Assembly (NCBI GenBank): GCA_035623275.1
Contig: DASPTT010000114.1
Span: 1-64,000 of the forward strand
DNA length: 64,000 nt
Direction: 5' to 3'
DNA from: DASPTT01 sp035623275
GTDB taxonomy: Bacteria > Actinomycetota > Acidimicrobiia > Acidimicrobiales > UBA8190
The notes beneath the pieces were generated by a model that saw only the letters and a list, made by a program, of their open reading frames with translations, was not told the origin of the DNA and made no database searches. Both the position numbers and the translations under genes were made by a program. Below are positions 39,362 to 49,312 of this stretch, piece after piece. Position 1 is the first letter of the stretch. Each line of letters begins with the position of its first letter.

Positions 39362-40906
39362 TCAGTGCCGGTTGAGCCGCCGGTGGATGGCCTTGGTCTG
39401 CTTGTACAGCTCGACGAATTCCCCGAAGAGCTCGTCGTACACCCCGCGCACCGCGGGGTCCGGATCGACGCTATCCCGCACTTCGACCATGGTGGGGATG
39501 TCCTCGGCCCGCACGCGGCCGAGCGCGACCAGCGTGAGCAGCCCCGCGCCGCGGACGTTGGCGAGGACCGGGTCGGCCACCGGGCGGATCCGGCGCCCGG
39601 TGACGTCCGCGTGGATCTGGGCCCACACGTCCGAGTTGGCGCCGCCGCCGATGAAGGCCAGGCGCTCGAGGCGCCGCCCGACGAAGTGGTCGACGGCCTC
39701 GAGCAGCCAGCGCGAGTTGAGGGCGACACCTTCGTACACCGCCCGCACGAGGTCGGCCTTGACGGTGGCCAGCGACAGGTTGTGGAAGCCACCCCGGATG
39801 GTGTGGTCGTCGACCGGCGAGCGCTCGCCGTTGAGCCACGGCGTGAAGAGCACCTTGTGCGACCCGGCGGGGGCCGAGGCGGCGATCTCGTCGAAGCGGC
39901 GGTAGGTCTCGCCGCCCGGCTCCTCCCCCAGCATCCCGGCCAGGAAGGTGAGGCACGCACCCGCCGTCTCGTGCTCGTCGGCCACCAGGTAGCGGTCGGG
40001 CAACCCGGCGGGGATCGACGCCACGTTGCGCAGCGCGTCGGTCTTCTTGAACGGCACGTGGCAGGAGATCCACGACGACGTCCCGATGTAGAGATGGGCG
40101 TCGAAGGGGGCGACCGCGCCGGATCCCACGGCGGCCGAGTGCAGGTCCCCCGTGCCGGTGGCGACCGGGAGCCCGGGTGCCAGCCCCAGCGCCTCGGCCG
40201 CAGCCGGCGTCAGCCGTCCCATCACCGTGGCGCTGGGCACGAGGTCGGGCAGCTTGGCCCGCTCCAGGCCGGCCATCGCCAGCAAGGTGTCGTCGTAGGC
40301 GACGGCCCCGATGCGCCGGTTGTCGGTCACCCAGTGCAGGGTGATCGAGTCGTGCGAGGCGGCGAAGCGCCCCGTCATCCGCTGGTTCAGCCAGTCGACC
40401 GGCTCGAGGAACTTGTGCGTGGCGCGATAGACGTCGGGCTCGGTCTCGCGGATCCAGAGGATGTGGGCGGTGGGGTCCTTGCCCGAGTGCCCGGGCACGC
40501 CGCCGGTCAGCCGCACCCAGCGCACCAGCTTGCGGACGTCGTAGCCGAGCACGCTGAGCGCGCCCCCGGTCTGGCGGGTGATGGCCGGGGCGCCCCGTGC
40601 GTCCATCCAGATGACCGCCGGGCGCAGGGGTCGTCCCTCCTCGTCGGCGGCCACCGTGCCGGACCACTGCGCCGTGGCGCCCACGCCCACCACGTCGCCG
40701 GGCGCCACGCCGCCCTCCGCCATCACCCGGCGCGACGCGGTGGTGATCGCCGACCACCACTCCTCGGGGTCCTGCTCCGCTCCCTCGCCGGCCAGCAACG
40801 AGGTCGTCACGGGCTCGAACGCGCTGGCCGTGACCCGGCCCGAGTCGGACACCAGGGCCACCTTGGGGCCGCCGGTGCCGAGGTCGACGGCCAGGACGTG
40901 GGCCAT
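39362..40906 (-). CDS. FGGY-family carbohydrate kinase (xylulokinase-like)
   Basis: 514 aa from ATG 40906, 14 nt after the debranching-like gene. 'HVLAVDLGTGGPKVALVSDS' (phosphate 1), 'GVGATAQWSGTVAADEEGRP', 'VIWMDARGAP', 'ATGTGDLHSAAVGSGAV', 'NGERSPVDDHTIRGGFHNL' and 'LAFIGGGANSDVWAQIHADV' are FGGY signatures. It phosphorylates a sugar or polyol with ATP. Xylulokinase is the nearest guess. The expected transporter is absent nearby. Confidence 0.9.
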   Translation of the reverse strand: MAHVLAVDLGTGGPKVALVSDSGRVTASAFEPVTTSLLAGEGAEQDPEEWWSAITTASRRVMAEGGVAPGDVVGVGATAQWSGTVAADEEGRPLRPAVIWMDARGAPAITRQTGGALSVLGYDVRKLVRWVRLTGGVPGHSGKDPTAHILWIRETEPDVYRATHKFLEPVDWLNQRMTGRFAASHDSITLHWVTDNRRIGAVAYDDTLLAMAGLERAKLPDLVPSATVMGRLTPAAAEALGLAPGLPVATGTGDLHSAAVGSGAVAPFDAHLYIGTSSWISCHVPFKKTDALRNVASIPAGLPDRYLVADEHETAGACLTFLAGMLGEEPGGETYRRFDEIAASAPAGSHKVLFTPWLNGERSPVDDHTIRGGFHNLSLATVKADLVRAVYEGVALNSRWLLEAVDHFVGRRLERLAFIGGGANSDVWAQIHADVTGRRIRPVADPVLANVRGAGLLTLVALGRVRAEDIPTMVEVRDSVDPDPAVRGVYDELFGEFVELYKQTKAIHRRLNRH

Positions 40907-40920
40907 GCGGGTGGGGGACG

Positions 40921-43068
40921 TCAGACGGCCGTGGCCGGCCGCCGGGGCTCGGTCACCAGATCGATGTGGTCCGGGATCCCCTCGACGTGCACGTCGTCGC
41001 CCTCGATCTCGACCGTGACGCGCGACCCCGCGAGGGGGATGCCCGCCACACGCAGGCGCTTGATCCCCTCCGGCAGCATGGGCGCGAGCCACGTCTTGCC
41101 GTAGGGGACCCAGGGGTCGAGGCGGAGGATGGTGCGCAGGCACAGCAGCGGCGACGCCGCCGCCCAGGCCTGGGGCGAGCACGAGGTCGGGTAGCCCACC
41201 GGACAGGCGAACTCGGCGCGGTCGAGCCCGCTGAAGAGCTCGGGGAGCCGGCCCCCCATGGCCACCCCGGCGTCGATCATCCCCGTGAAGAGGCGCTGGC
41301 TGTGCTCCATGAGGCCGTATCGGGCCAGACCGGCGGCCACGATGGCGGTGTCGTGCGGCCACACCGAGCCGCAGTGGTAGCTGATGGGGTTGTAACCCGG
41401 CATCGACGCGCTGAGGGTGCGCACGCCCCAGCCGCTGAACATGTCCGGGGCGAGGAGGCGCTGCGCCACCAGCGGCGCCTTGTCGTCGTCGACGATGCCC
41501 GACCACAGGCAGTGCCCCATGTTCGAGGTCAGCGAGTCGATGGGGCGCTTGTCGCCGTCCAGCCCGACGGCGTACCAGCCGCGGTCCTCGAGCCAGAAGT
41601 CGCGGTTGAACGCCTCCTTGAGCTCGGTCGCCTTGGCGCGGTAGCGCTCGTAGGTGGCCTCGTCGTCCATCTCGTGGGCGAAGTGTGCCCGGGCGAGGTA
41701 GGCACCGTAGACGTAGGCCTGCACCTCGCACAGGGCGATCGGCGCGGACGCCACACGCCCGTCCGCGTAGCGCACGCCGTCCCAGGAGTCCTTCCAACCC
41801 TGGTTGGCCAGGCCGCGGTCGGTGGCCCGGTGGTACTCGACGTAGCCGTCGCCATCGATGTCGCCGAAGCGCTCGATCCACTCCAGGGCCCGCTCCGCGT
41901 TGGGGAGCAGCTCGTCCACCACCTCGCGTGCCAGGCCCCAGCGCCGCAGCTCGCCGAGCAGCATCACGAACAACGGGGTGGCGTCCGCGGTGCCGTAGTA
42001 GATGTTGCCGCCGCCGAGCGAGAGCGACGGGGCCTCACCGAAGCGCATCTCGTGGAGGATCCGGCCGGGCTGCTCCTCGCTGCGCGGGTCGATGTCCTTG
42101 CCCTGGAAGCGGGCGAGGGTCTGGAGCACCCCGAGTGCGAGGTCGGGGTCCACCAACAGGGCCATCCACGAGGTGATGAGCGAGTCACGCCCGAAGACGG
42201 TCATGAACCAGGGGGCACCTGCCGCCACGACCACGCGCTCGGGGAAGTCGGGGTCGAAGATCCGCAGCGCACCGAGGTCCTCGGCGCTGCGTACCAGGAG
42301 GCTGCGCAGCCCGTCGTGGTCGGTCTCCACCTGCGGGACCTGCCGGCGCCAGCGCGCCAGGCGCTCGGCCGGCGCGGCACGCTCCACCGGTTGCCCGCAG
42401 CGGTAGCGGGGGTCGATCACCTTGCCCTCGATGACCGGGTGGACCTCCATGCACGCCCGCCACTCCCCGTGTGCGGGCACGATGGCCTCGAAGGACACCA
42501 GGTCCTCGGCCAGCGACGTGGGTGTGGGCGAGAAGCGAAGCTGGGTGCCGCGGCTGAGGGTGCCGCGGCGGTAGGTGAAGACGAGACCGTCGTCCTGGAC
42601 CTCGTGGCGGGTCTCGCCGTCGGGGTCGCCCCCCGTCCGCCCCTCCTTGACGGCGAAGAGATCGGCGAAGTCGACGGCCAGGAACAGCTCGACCGAGCAG
42701 AAGGTGGGCTCCTCCCCGAAGTTGCGGATGACGATGTCCTCGCGCATCCCCTGGCCCGCGTAGCGGCCCCGGAAGACCATGAGCGTGGAGTCGGCACGCC
42801 CGGCACGCGGCGGGCACCGGGAGACGAAGGTGGCCGAGAACGGCTCGTCGCTCACGCAGGCCAACGGCTCGGGCGCCACCCCGTTGACCCGCAGCTCGAA
42901 GCGCGACAGCACCCGGGTGTCCCGGACGAAGAGGCCCCCCGCCGGCCCCCGAACGACGTCCCCCGAGGTGCCCGAGATGATGAACGTGGACTCGTCCACC
43001 AGGGTGACCGCCCCCCCGTCGGTACCGGTGGTCGACACCTTGCCGGAGAACGTCCACGGCTCGCTCAT
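40921..43068 (-). CDS. Glycogen-debranching-enzyme-like glycosidase
   Basis: 715 aa. N-terminal beta domain ('GDVVRGPAGGLFVRDTRVLS', 'VFRGRYAGQGMREDIVIRNF') as in glycogen debranching enzyme N-terminal family. An (alpha/alpha)6 barrel follows with 'WFMTVFGRDSLITSWMALLV', 'DIDGDGYVEYHRATDRGLAN', 'GWKDSWDGV' and 'YNPISYHCGSVWPHDTAIVA'. The GRDSL and WKDS motifs match GH-type amylo-alpha-1,6-glucosidase relatives. A role in glucan or glucosylglycerate-type breakdown is likely. ATG 43068 has TAGCGT 8 nt upstream. Likely cotranscribed with the FGGY kinase. Confidence 0.9.
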   Translation of the reverse strand: MSEPWTFSGKVSTTGTDGGAVTLVDESTFIISGTSGDVVRGPAGGLFVRDTRVLSRFELRVNGVAPEPLACVSDEPFSATFVSRCPPRAGRADSTLMVFRGRYAGQGMREDIVIRNFGEEPTFCSVELFLAVDFADLFAVKEGRTGGDPDGETRHEVQDDGLVFTYRRGTLSRGTQLRFSPTPTSLAEDLVSFEAIVPAHGEWRACMEVHPVIEGKVIDPRYRCGQPVERAAPAERLARWRRQVPQVETDHDGLRSLLVRSAEDLGALRIFDPDFPERVVVAAGAPWFMTVFGRDSLITSWMALLVDPDLALGVLQTLARFQGKDIDPRSEEQPGRILHEMRFGEAPSLSLGGGNIYYGTADATPLFVMLLGELRRWGLAREVVDELLPNAERALEWIERFGDIDGDGYVEYHRATDRGLANQGWKDSWDGVRYADGRVASAPIALCEVQAYVYGAYLARAHFAHEMDDEATYERYRAKATELKEAFNRDFWLEDRGWYAVGLDGDKRPIDSLTSNMGHCLWSGIVDDDKAPLVAQRLLAPDMFSGWGVRTLSASMPGYNPISYHCGSVWPHDTAIVAAGLARYGLMEHSQRLFTGMIDAGVAMGGRLPELFSGLDRAEFACPVGYPTSCSPQAWAAASPLLCLRTILRLDPWVPYGKTWLAPMLPEGIKRLRVAGIPLAGSRVTVEIEGDDVHVEGIPDHIDLVTEPRRPATAV

Positions 43069-43140
43069 CCCGACCGACGCTATCGGAGCCCATGTCCCTC
43101 CCCGAACCGGCACCGGCCCAGCTCACAGGGGTGGGATTCA

Positions 43141-43156
43141 CACTATCGCCGTAGTG
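43141..43156. promoter_or_regulatory. Dyad upstream of sufC1
   Basis: CACTA-TCGCCG-TAGTG is a perfect 5+5 inverted repeat located 33 bp before the sufC1 GTG, just where a repressor would overlap the -35 region. An Fe-S regulator (Rrf2/SufR-like) is the obvious candidate, but none is encoded in the window. Confidence 0.4.
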
Positions 43157-43175
43157 CAAATGGCACCCCGAGCGG

Positions 43176-43181
43176 TAGACT
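43176..43181 (+). promoter_or_regulatory. -10 element of leaderless sufC1
   Basis: TAGACT ends 7 nt before the GTG of sufC1. No Shine-Dalgarno lies in between, so transcription probably starts at or beside the GTG. Confidence 0.5.
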
Positions 43182-43188
43182 CCCGCTC

Positions 43189-44007
<819 letters not shown>

Positions 44008-44009
44008 CG

Positions 44010-45254
44010 ATGCCCGGCGCACCCCGCATCGACGCCGTCGCCCCGAAGGCCGACTTCCCGCTGCTCGGGCGCCAGGTCCACGACCGGCCCATCGTCTACC
44101 TCGACTCGGCGGCCTCGTCCCAGCACCCGTCGTCGGTCCTGGAGGCCATGGAGTCCTACTACGAGCGGTCGCACGCCAACGTGCATCGCGGCGTCTACAG
44201 CATCGCCGAAGAGGCGGACCGCCATTTCGAGTCGGCGCGGCTGGCGGTCGGACGCTTCATCGGGGCCCCGGACCCCGAGTGCGAGGTGATCTTCACCAAG
44301 AACGCCACCGAGGCGCTCAACCTGGTGGCGTGGAGCTGGGGCCGGGCGAACCTGCGCCCCGGCGACGCGGTGCTGCTCACCGACATGGAGCACCACGCCA
44401 ACCTGGTGCCGTGGCTCATGCTGGCCGAGGAGCGCGAGCTCGAGCTGCGCTGGATCGGCGTCGACGACGCCTATCGCCTCGACCTGACCGACCTCGAGCG
44501 GCTGGTCGACGGCGTCAAGCTCGTGGGCGTCACCGTCGCCTCCAACGTCCTCGGCACCGTCACCCCCTTCGACGAGATCGCCAAGGCCGCGCACGACGCC
44601 GGCGCCGTCGTCGTCGCCGACGGCGCCCAGGGCGTGCCCCACCTGCGCACGGACGTCGCCGCCATGGGCTGCGACTTCCTCGCCTTCAGCGCCCACAAGA
44701 TGCTCGGCCCGACCGGGATCGGTGTGCTGTGGGGACGGCGCGAGCTGCTCGAGGCGATGCCGCCGTTCCTCGGGGGCGGCGGCATGATCCGCGACGTGCG
44801 CCACGACGGCTTCACCTCCAACGTCCTGCCCTGGAAGTTCGAGGCGGGCACACCGCCGATCGCCGAGGCGGTGGGCCTGCACGCGGCAGTGGACTACCTG
44901 TCGGGCATCGGGCTCGACGCTGTGCACCGTCACGAGGAGGCGCTCACCGCCTACGCGCTCGGTGCCCTGGCGTCGCGCTTCGGCGACGACGTCCGCGTGT
45001 TCGGCCCGCCGGCCTGCGGGAGCCGGGTCGGGGTGATCTCCTTCGCCTTCCGGGACGTGCATCCCCACGACATGGCCCAGGTCCTTGACCAGGCGGGCGT
45101 ATGCGTGCGGGCGGGGCACCACTGTGCGAAGCCGCTCATGCGCCGTCTCGGTGTGGCCGCCACCGCCCGGGCGTCGCTCTACGTGTACAACGATTCGTCC
45201 GACGTCGACGCGCTGGTCGAGGCCGTCGCCGAGGCCGGTAGCCTGTTCGGTTGA
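44010..45254 (+). CDS. sufS: Cysteine desulfurase SufS
   Basis: 414 aa, type II desulfurase. 'PIVYLDSAASSQHPSSVLEA', 'HANVHRGVYSIAEEADRHFE', PLP Lys in 'DFLAFSAHKMLGPTGIGVLW', and the persulfide Cys in 'VRAGHHCAKPLMRRLG'. It takes sulfur from cysteine for Fe-S clusters and hands it to SufU. It begins 2 nt after sufC1 and ends 2 nt before the sufU ATG. The start could also be GTG 44004, which overlaps the sufC1 stop. Confidence 0.96.
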   Translation: MPGAPRIDAVAPKADFPLLGRQVHDRPIVYLDSAASSQHPSSVLEAMESYYERSHANVHRGVYSIAEEADRHFESARLAVGRFIGAPDPECEVIFTKNATEALNLVAWSWGRANLRPGDAVLLTDMEHHANLVPWLMLAEERELELRWIGVDDAYRLDLTDLERLVDGVKLVGVTVASNVLGTVTPFDEIAKAAHDAGAVVVADGAQGVPHLRTDVAAMGCDFLAFSAHKMLGPTGIGVLWGRRELLEAMPPFLGGGGMIRDVRHDGFTSNVLPWKFEAGTPPIAEAVGLHAAVDYLSGIGLDAVHRHEEALTAYALGALASRFGDDVRVFGPPACGSRVGVISFAFRDVHPHDMAQVLDQAGVCVRAGHHCAKPLMRRLGVAATARASLYVYNDSSDVDALVEAVAEAGSLFG

Positions 45255-45256
45255 CG

Positions 45257-45754
45257 ATGCCCGGGCTCGAAGACCTCTACCGCGAGATCATCCTCGACCA
45301 CTACCGCAGCCCCCGGAACCGGGGCGAGCTGCCCACCCCGCCCGCGCACCGGGTGGAGGGCTTCAACCCCCTGTGCGGGGACGAGGTCGTGGTCTACGTG
45401 GTGGTCGACGGCGACAGGCTCGCCGACATCCGCATCGGCGGGCAGGGTTGCTCGATCAGCCAGTCCTCGGCCTCGCTCATGTCGGCCGCGGTCAAGGGCA
45501 AGACGCTCGACGAGGTCCGCGACCTGATCCGCACCTTCAAGGCCATGATGTCGATCCACGAGGCCCGGCTGGGCGACGGGGCCGACGAGGCCGACGCCGA
45601 GGTTGCCGGGCTCCCCGACCTCGACCGACTCGGCGAGCTGGCCGCCCTGCAGGGCGTGGTGAAGTTCCCGGTGCGCATCAAGTGCGCCACGCTGTCGTGG
45701 AACGCGTTGGCCCAGGCCCTCGACGAGCTGTCCGCGGGCATCGGCGCCGCCTGA
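45257..45754 (+). CDS. sufU: Fe-S assembly sulfur-transfer protein SufU
   Basis: 165 aa. Zn/persulfide ligands in 'NPLCGDEVVVYV' (Cys and Asp), 'GQGCSISQSSASLM' and 'RIKCATLSWNALAQAL' match SufU, which accepts sulfur from SufS. The 18-21 residue SufU-specific insert between the second and third Cys is present. ATG 45257 is used; a TTG two codons earlier is also in frame. Last gene of this SUF unit. Confidence 0.94.
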   Translation: MPGLEDLYREIILDHYRSPRNRGELPTPPAHRVEGFNPLCGDEVVVYVVVDGDRLADIRIGGQGCSISQSSASLMSAAVKGKTLDEVRDLIRTFKAMMSIHEARLGDGADEADAEVAGLPDLDRLGELAALQGVVKFPVRIKCATLSWNALAQALDELSAGIGAA

Positions 45755-45808
45755 CGGCAGACCCACTGCCGCCACCCTTCTCGCACCTGCCACGGTTACG
45801 ATCGCCCG

Positions 45809-46639
45809 GTGGCTGTCCGGGCCAACGAGATGGGCGCTCGTCGAGCGGCACCGACCGTCCTTCCCAGTGGCCCATGGGTCATTGTCCTCGGCATGCACCG
45901 CAGCGGCACCTCGGTGGTGGCGGGCAGCCTGGCCGAGATGGGGCTTCGGCTCCCGAACGGGCCCGACCTGATGCCCGGCGGCCCGTACAACCCTCGGCAC
46001 AACGAGAGCCTCGGCCTGACGGCGCTCGACGAAGCGCTCCTGGCACGCGCGGGGGGGACGTGGGACGCGCCGGGGCCCGAGGGCGACGAATGGGTCGACG
46101 GTGCCCTCGACGAGCTGTCGGAGGTGGCCGGCGACACCGCCCGGCGGGTCTTCGCGGGTTCCGGGCCCCTCGTGTGGAAGGACCCACGGCTCTGTCTGGT
46201 CCTGCCGTTCTGGCGCCGGCTCCTGCCCGCCCCGACACGTGCCGTCTTCGTGTGGCGCGCGCCGCTGGCCGTGGCCAGGTCGCTCCAGCGGCGCGACGGC
46301 TTCTCGCCTGACTACGGCCTTCGCCTGTGGGAGCGTCACGTACACGACGGGCTGCGTCACCTGGCCGGCATGCCGACGTTCTTCCTGCGCTACGAGCTGC
46401 TCGTGGCCGACCCAGAGGCGGTGCTGACCGCCTTGGCGGGTTGGCTGGGGAGCCAGGCGGTCCTCGACGTCGCCGAGGAGTCGGTCCGCGCCGCCTCGGC
46501 CCTGGTGTCCCCGGCTCTCTGCCACGAAGTGGGCGACGGTCCGGTCCCCCGTCGGATCCGTGCCGTGGTCGACGCCCTGGAAGCGCGCTCGTCCCTTCCG
46601 GGACCGGGGTCGAGAGGGTCGAGAGGGTCGAGAGGCTAG
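45809..46639 (+). CDS. Sulfotransferase family protein
   Basis: 276 aa. 'WVIVLGMHRSGTSVVAGSLA' is the PAPS-binding 5' phosphosulfate loop. 'GPLVWKDPRLCLVLPFWRRL' and 'RAVFVWRAPLAVARSLQRRD' give the 3' phosphate-binding part, and 'FFLRYELLVADPEAVLTALA' is also typical. It may sulfate glycolipids or glycans, which would need PAPS, yet no APS kinase is in the window. The C-terminus ends in three SRG repeats from a 9-bp tandem repeat. TACGAT is 6 nt before the GTG. It shares CTAG with the convergent cupin stop. Confidence 0.87.
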   Translation: MAVRANEMGARRAAPTVLPSGPWVIVLGMHRSGTSVVAGSLAEMGLRLPNGPDLMPGGPYNPRHNESLGLTALDEALLARAGGTWDAPGPEGDEWVDGALDELSEVAGDTARRVFAGSGPLVWKDPRLCLVLPFWRRLLPAPTRAVFVWRAPLAVARSLQRRDGFSPDYGLRLWERHVHDGLRHLAGMPTFFLRYELLVADPEAVLTALAGWLGSQAVLDVAEESVRAASALVSPALCHEVGDGPVPRRIRAVVDALEARSSLPGPGSRGSRGSRG

Positions 46640-47073
46640 GCCGGCTCCATCCCGTGACGCCGCATGAGGGCGCGCTCGGTCTCGCTGTCGGGCGGCTCGG
46701 GCGCGGCCCACAGCTGCTCGAGGTCCGCGAAGTAGGCGTCGAGCGCGGGGGCGTGGAGGACCAGGAGCCGCGCCGGCACCGTGTCCGTGTTCCCGAACGT
46801 ATGGTCCTCACCGGCGGGGACGAGGACGAACGTCCCGGCATCGCCCTCGAACACCTCGCCGGCGACGTGGAACTCGACGGTCCCGTCGAGGATGAAGTAG
46901 GCCTCGTCGTTGCCCACGTGGCGATGCGGGGGTGGCATCCGCCCTCCGGGGGGCAGGGTCCGCTCCATCAGCGAGAACCGACCACCGGTGCTCGCCGCGG
47001 TGGCCTTGAACCACATCTCGCTGCCGCGAGCCTCCCGCCGCAGTCCCTCGCCGCTCGACCAACGGAGCACCAT
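46636..47073 (-). CDS. Cupin-domain protein
   Basis: 145 aa from ATG 47073 (GGAGGTGG just before). The cupin core is 'LPPGGRMPPPHRHVGNDEAY', 'FILDGTVEFHVAGEVFEGDA' and 'VLVPAGEDHTFGNTDTVPAR', with metal ligands His-x-His, Glu and His intact. Such small cupins are sugar- or quercetin-type dioxygenase-like proteins or binding proteins; the substrate cannot be told. The stop overlaps the sulfotransferase stop on the other strand. Confidence 0.88.
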   Translation of the reverse strand: MVLRWSSGEGLRREARGSEMWFKATAASTGGRFSLMERTLPPGGRMPPPHRHVGNDEAYFILDGTVEFHVAGEVFEGDAGTFVLVPAGEDHTFGNTDTVPARLLVLHAPALDAYFADLEQLWAAPEPPDSETERALMRRHGMEPA

Positions 47074-47189
47074 CCACCTCCACGGGACCCGCCCGACGAT
47101 CCCGGTCCGGATCGGCACACTACGACACCCCGTCGGCGGGACGTCGACCGCGCGAGCACCGAGCCGACCGCCGGCCCGGGCGCGGCGGG

Positions 47190-48521
47190 TCAGCAGGGCG
47201 TGGGGTCGAAATCCGCTTGGGGCGGCGCGGTGGTCGACGTCGTCGTGGTCCCCGCGCCCGCCGCGCCCGGAGCCGAAGCCGAGGAGCCGGTGCCCGAGGA
47301 GCCGGTGCCCGAGGAGCCGGTGCCGAGCGAGGAGAGCGGCACCGGGTAGCCGCTCGGAGCGATCGGCGGCGTGGTCGGCGTCTGCGGCGCGGTCCCGAGG
47401 AACTGGGTGATGAGGTTCTGCGCGTCCGGCTCCTTGACGAAGAGGACGTCGCCGTAGGAACCCCAGGAGCCGACCGAGTAGGTGGGCAGGGTGTAGCTCT
47501 GGAGCGACGCCGACGAGAACGCATGGTACCGCTGGGCCAGCGACAGCAGCTCCCCGAGCGAGAAGGTGTTGTCGATGGTCACGTCGTGGACGATCGAGCC
47601 CAGGAAGGCGTTGATCGTCAGAGGGTTGTAGCGCGACTCGGCGCGGTTGATGAGCGCCCTGAGGAACGCGTCCTGCCGCTGGATGCGGCCGAAGTCGCTG
47701 GTGGGGTCGTACTGCCAGTACCCGTCCTTGAAGTACTCGTAATGACGGGACCGGGCCACGGCCAGCGAGTACCCGCCGTTGAGCAGCTGGCAGCCCGGTT
47801 GGGTCACGTTCAGGCCTGTGTAGGCGTCCTTGGCCGGATAGGGGAAGTCCATGGTCACCCCGCCGACCGCGTCGACCGCCCCCTCGAAACCGAAGAAGTC
47901 GATCTCGACGTAGTGGGAGATGGGGATCCCGAACGTGTCCTGGATGGTCTGGACCAGCGCGTCGGCGCTCGTGCCGAAGGGCACGTTGATGCGGTTGTAG
48001 GACCCATAGGTCGAACCGACCCCTGACATGGTGACGAGCGTGTCGCGAGGGATGTCGAGGATGCGGGCGGTCCCCGAAGCCGGGTCGACGTGCAGGATCT
48101 TGATGACATCGCTGCGCGCGCCGGTCACCTCCGTGGGACTGCCGAACTGCTGCTCCTGGGCTGCGCTCTCGCCCTGGCGCGAGTCGGAGCCCACCAGCAG
48201 GACGTTGAAGGGGGCGCCGTCGGCGATCGAGCTCAGGCTCGGGATGGCCACCTTGGGGATCTGGCTGAAGCGGTAGCGCGCATAGCCGTAGAGCGCGCCC
48301 GCGCCGACGAGGGCGAGGGCGGCCAGGACGATGAGACCGAGGAGCACCCGCTCTCCCCACGAGCGCCGGTGGCGGCGCCGGCCGCGCCGGGCGGGCTGCT
48401 CCGGAGACGGCATCCCCGACATGGCCGTCCCGTTGTCCGCGCCGGCGACGTGCCTCCCCCGTTGCACCTTGGCCCGCTTGCGGCCGCCCACGACGGTGCT
48501 GCCTTCGACGTAAGGCGACAT
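47190..48521 (-). CDS. LytR-CpsA-Psr family wall polymer ligase
   Basis: 443 aa. A basic cytoplasmic N-terminus, one membrane helix ('GLIVLAALALVGAGALYGYA') and the LCP domain: 'FNVLLVGSDSRQGES', 'GARSDVIKILHVDPASGTAR', 'ILDIPRDTLVTM', 'NRINVPFGTSADALVQTIQD', 'FFGFEGAVDAVGGVTMDFPY' and 'ARSRHYEYFKDGYWQYDPTS'. It attaches polymers to peptidoglycan from lipid carriers. The C-terminal tail has three GTGSS copies from a 15-bp tandem repeat. TACCGT is 8 nt before the ATG. Confidence 0.93.
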   Translation of the reverse strand: MSPYVEGSTVVGGRKRAKVQRGRHVAGADNGTAMSGMPSPEQPARRGRRRHRRSWGERVLLGLIVLAALALVGAGALYGYARYRFSQIPKVAIPSLSSIADGAPFNVLLVGSDSRQGESAAQEQQFGSPTEVTGARSDVIKILHVDPASGTARILDIPRDTLVTMSGVGSTYGSYNRINVPFGTSADALVQTIQDTFGIPISHYVEIDFFGFEGAVDAVGGVTMDFPYPAKDAYTGLNVTQPGCQLLNGGYSLAVARSRHYEYFKDGYWQYDPTSDFGRIQRQDAFLRALINRAESRYNPLTINAFLGSIVHDVTIDNTFSLGELLSLAQRYHAFSSASLQSYTLPTYSVGSWGSYGDVLFVKEPDAQNLITQFLGTAPQTPTTPPIAPSGYPVPLSSLGTGSSGTGSSGTGSSASAPGAAGAGTTTTSTTAPPQADFDPTPC

Positions 48522-48571
48522 CCCGGACAACGGTACAGCGGATCCCCAGGTGAGAGCGGTCGGTGCCCGTC

Positions 48572-49312
48572 CTACTCGGGTGCGCCGTAGGCGGCGTAGC
48601 CGGTGCGCTCGAGCTCGTCGGCCAGCTCGGGACCGCCGGAGGCCACGACGCGGCCCCGGACGAGCACGTGGACCGCGCCCGGACGCAGGTCGGTGAGGAG
48701 CCGGCGGTAGTGCGTGATGGCAAGGACCCCGAGCCCCCACTCGTCGACCCCGTCGCGGATGCGCCGGGCCACGTCACGCAGGCCGTCGACGTCGATGCCG
48801 GAGTCGAGCTCGTCGAGCACGGCGATGGCCGGGCGCAGGACGGCGAGCTGCAGCGTCTCGCTCCGCTTGCGCTCCCCGCCGGAGAGGTCGACGTTGAGGG
48901 CGCGCTCGAGCAGCCGCGGCTCGAGCCCGACACGGGCCGCCTCCTCGGCGGCACGGGCGCCCACGCCGACGAGGTCCGGCTCCCCGCCCCGGGCGAGGGC
49001 CTCGGCCAGCGCCTCGGTCAGGCGCACGCCCGGCACCTCGGTCGGGTACTGGGGGGCGAGGAACAGCCCGGCGCGGGCGCGCTCGTGCGGTGCCATGGCC
49101 AGGAGGTCGGCGCCGTCGAGCGTCACCGTCCCGCCGATGACGTCGTAACCGGGCTTGCCCATGAGCACGTGGCTGAGCGTGCTCTTGCCAGATCCGTTCG
49201 GCCCCATGACGGCATGGACCTCGCCGCTGCGGACACGCAGGTCGATGCCCGACAGCACCTCGCGGCCGCCGACGCCGGCACGCAGGCCCGAGATCTGGAG
49301 GACGTGGGTCAC
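48572..49312 (-). CDS. sufC: Fe-S assembly ATPase SufC (copy 2)
   Basis: 246 aa from GTG 49312, overlapping the Rieske stop as GTGA. 'AVMGPNGSGKSTLSHVLMGK', 'AGLFLAPQYPTEVPGVRLTE', 'NVDLSGGERKRSETLQLAVL', 'AIAVLDELDSGIDVDGLRDV' and 'VLAITHYRRLLTDLRPGAVH' define SufC. Walker B has 'DELDSG' against 'DETDSG' in copy 1. Linked to sufD and a Rieske ferredoxin, so this copy is the likely partner of SufBD. Copy 1 travels with sufSU. Confidence 0.95.
   Translation of the reverse strand: MTHVLQISGLRAGVGGREVLSGIDLRVRSGEVHAVMGPNGSGKSTLSHVLMGKPGYDVIGGTVTLDGADLLAMAPHERARAGLFLAPQYPTEVPGVRLTEALAEALARGGEPDLVGVGARAAEEAARVGLEPRLLERALNVDLSGGERKRSETLQLAVLRPAIAVLDELDSGIDVDGLRDVARRIRDGVDEWGLGVLAITHYRRLLTDLRPGAVHVLVRGRVVASGGPELADELERTGYAAYGAPE

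Noticed and set aside
38102..41104. 1000-codon open frame on the plus strand opposite the PLP enzyme and FGGY kinase genes
   Set aside because: It is the antisense of two well-supported genes. Its translation is rich in Val, Asp, His and Gly without domains, as expected from mirrored GC-rich codons.
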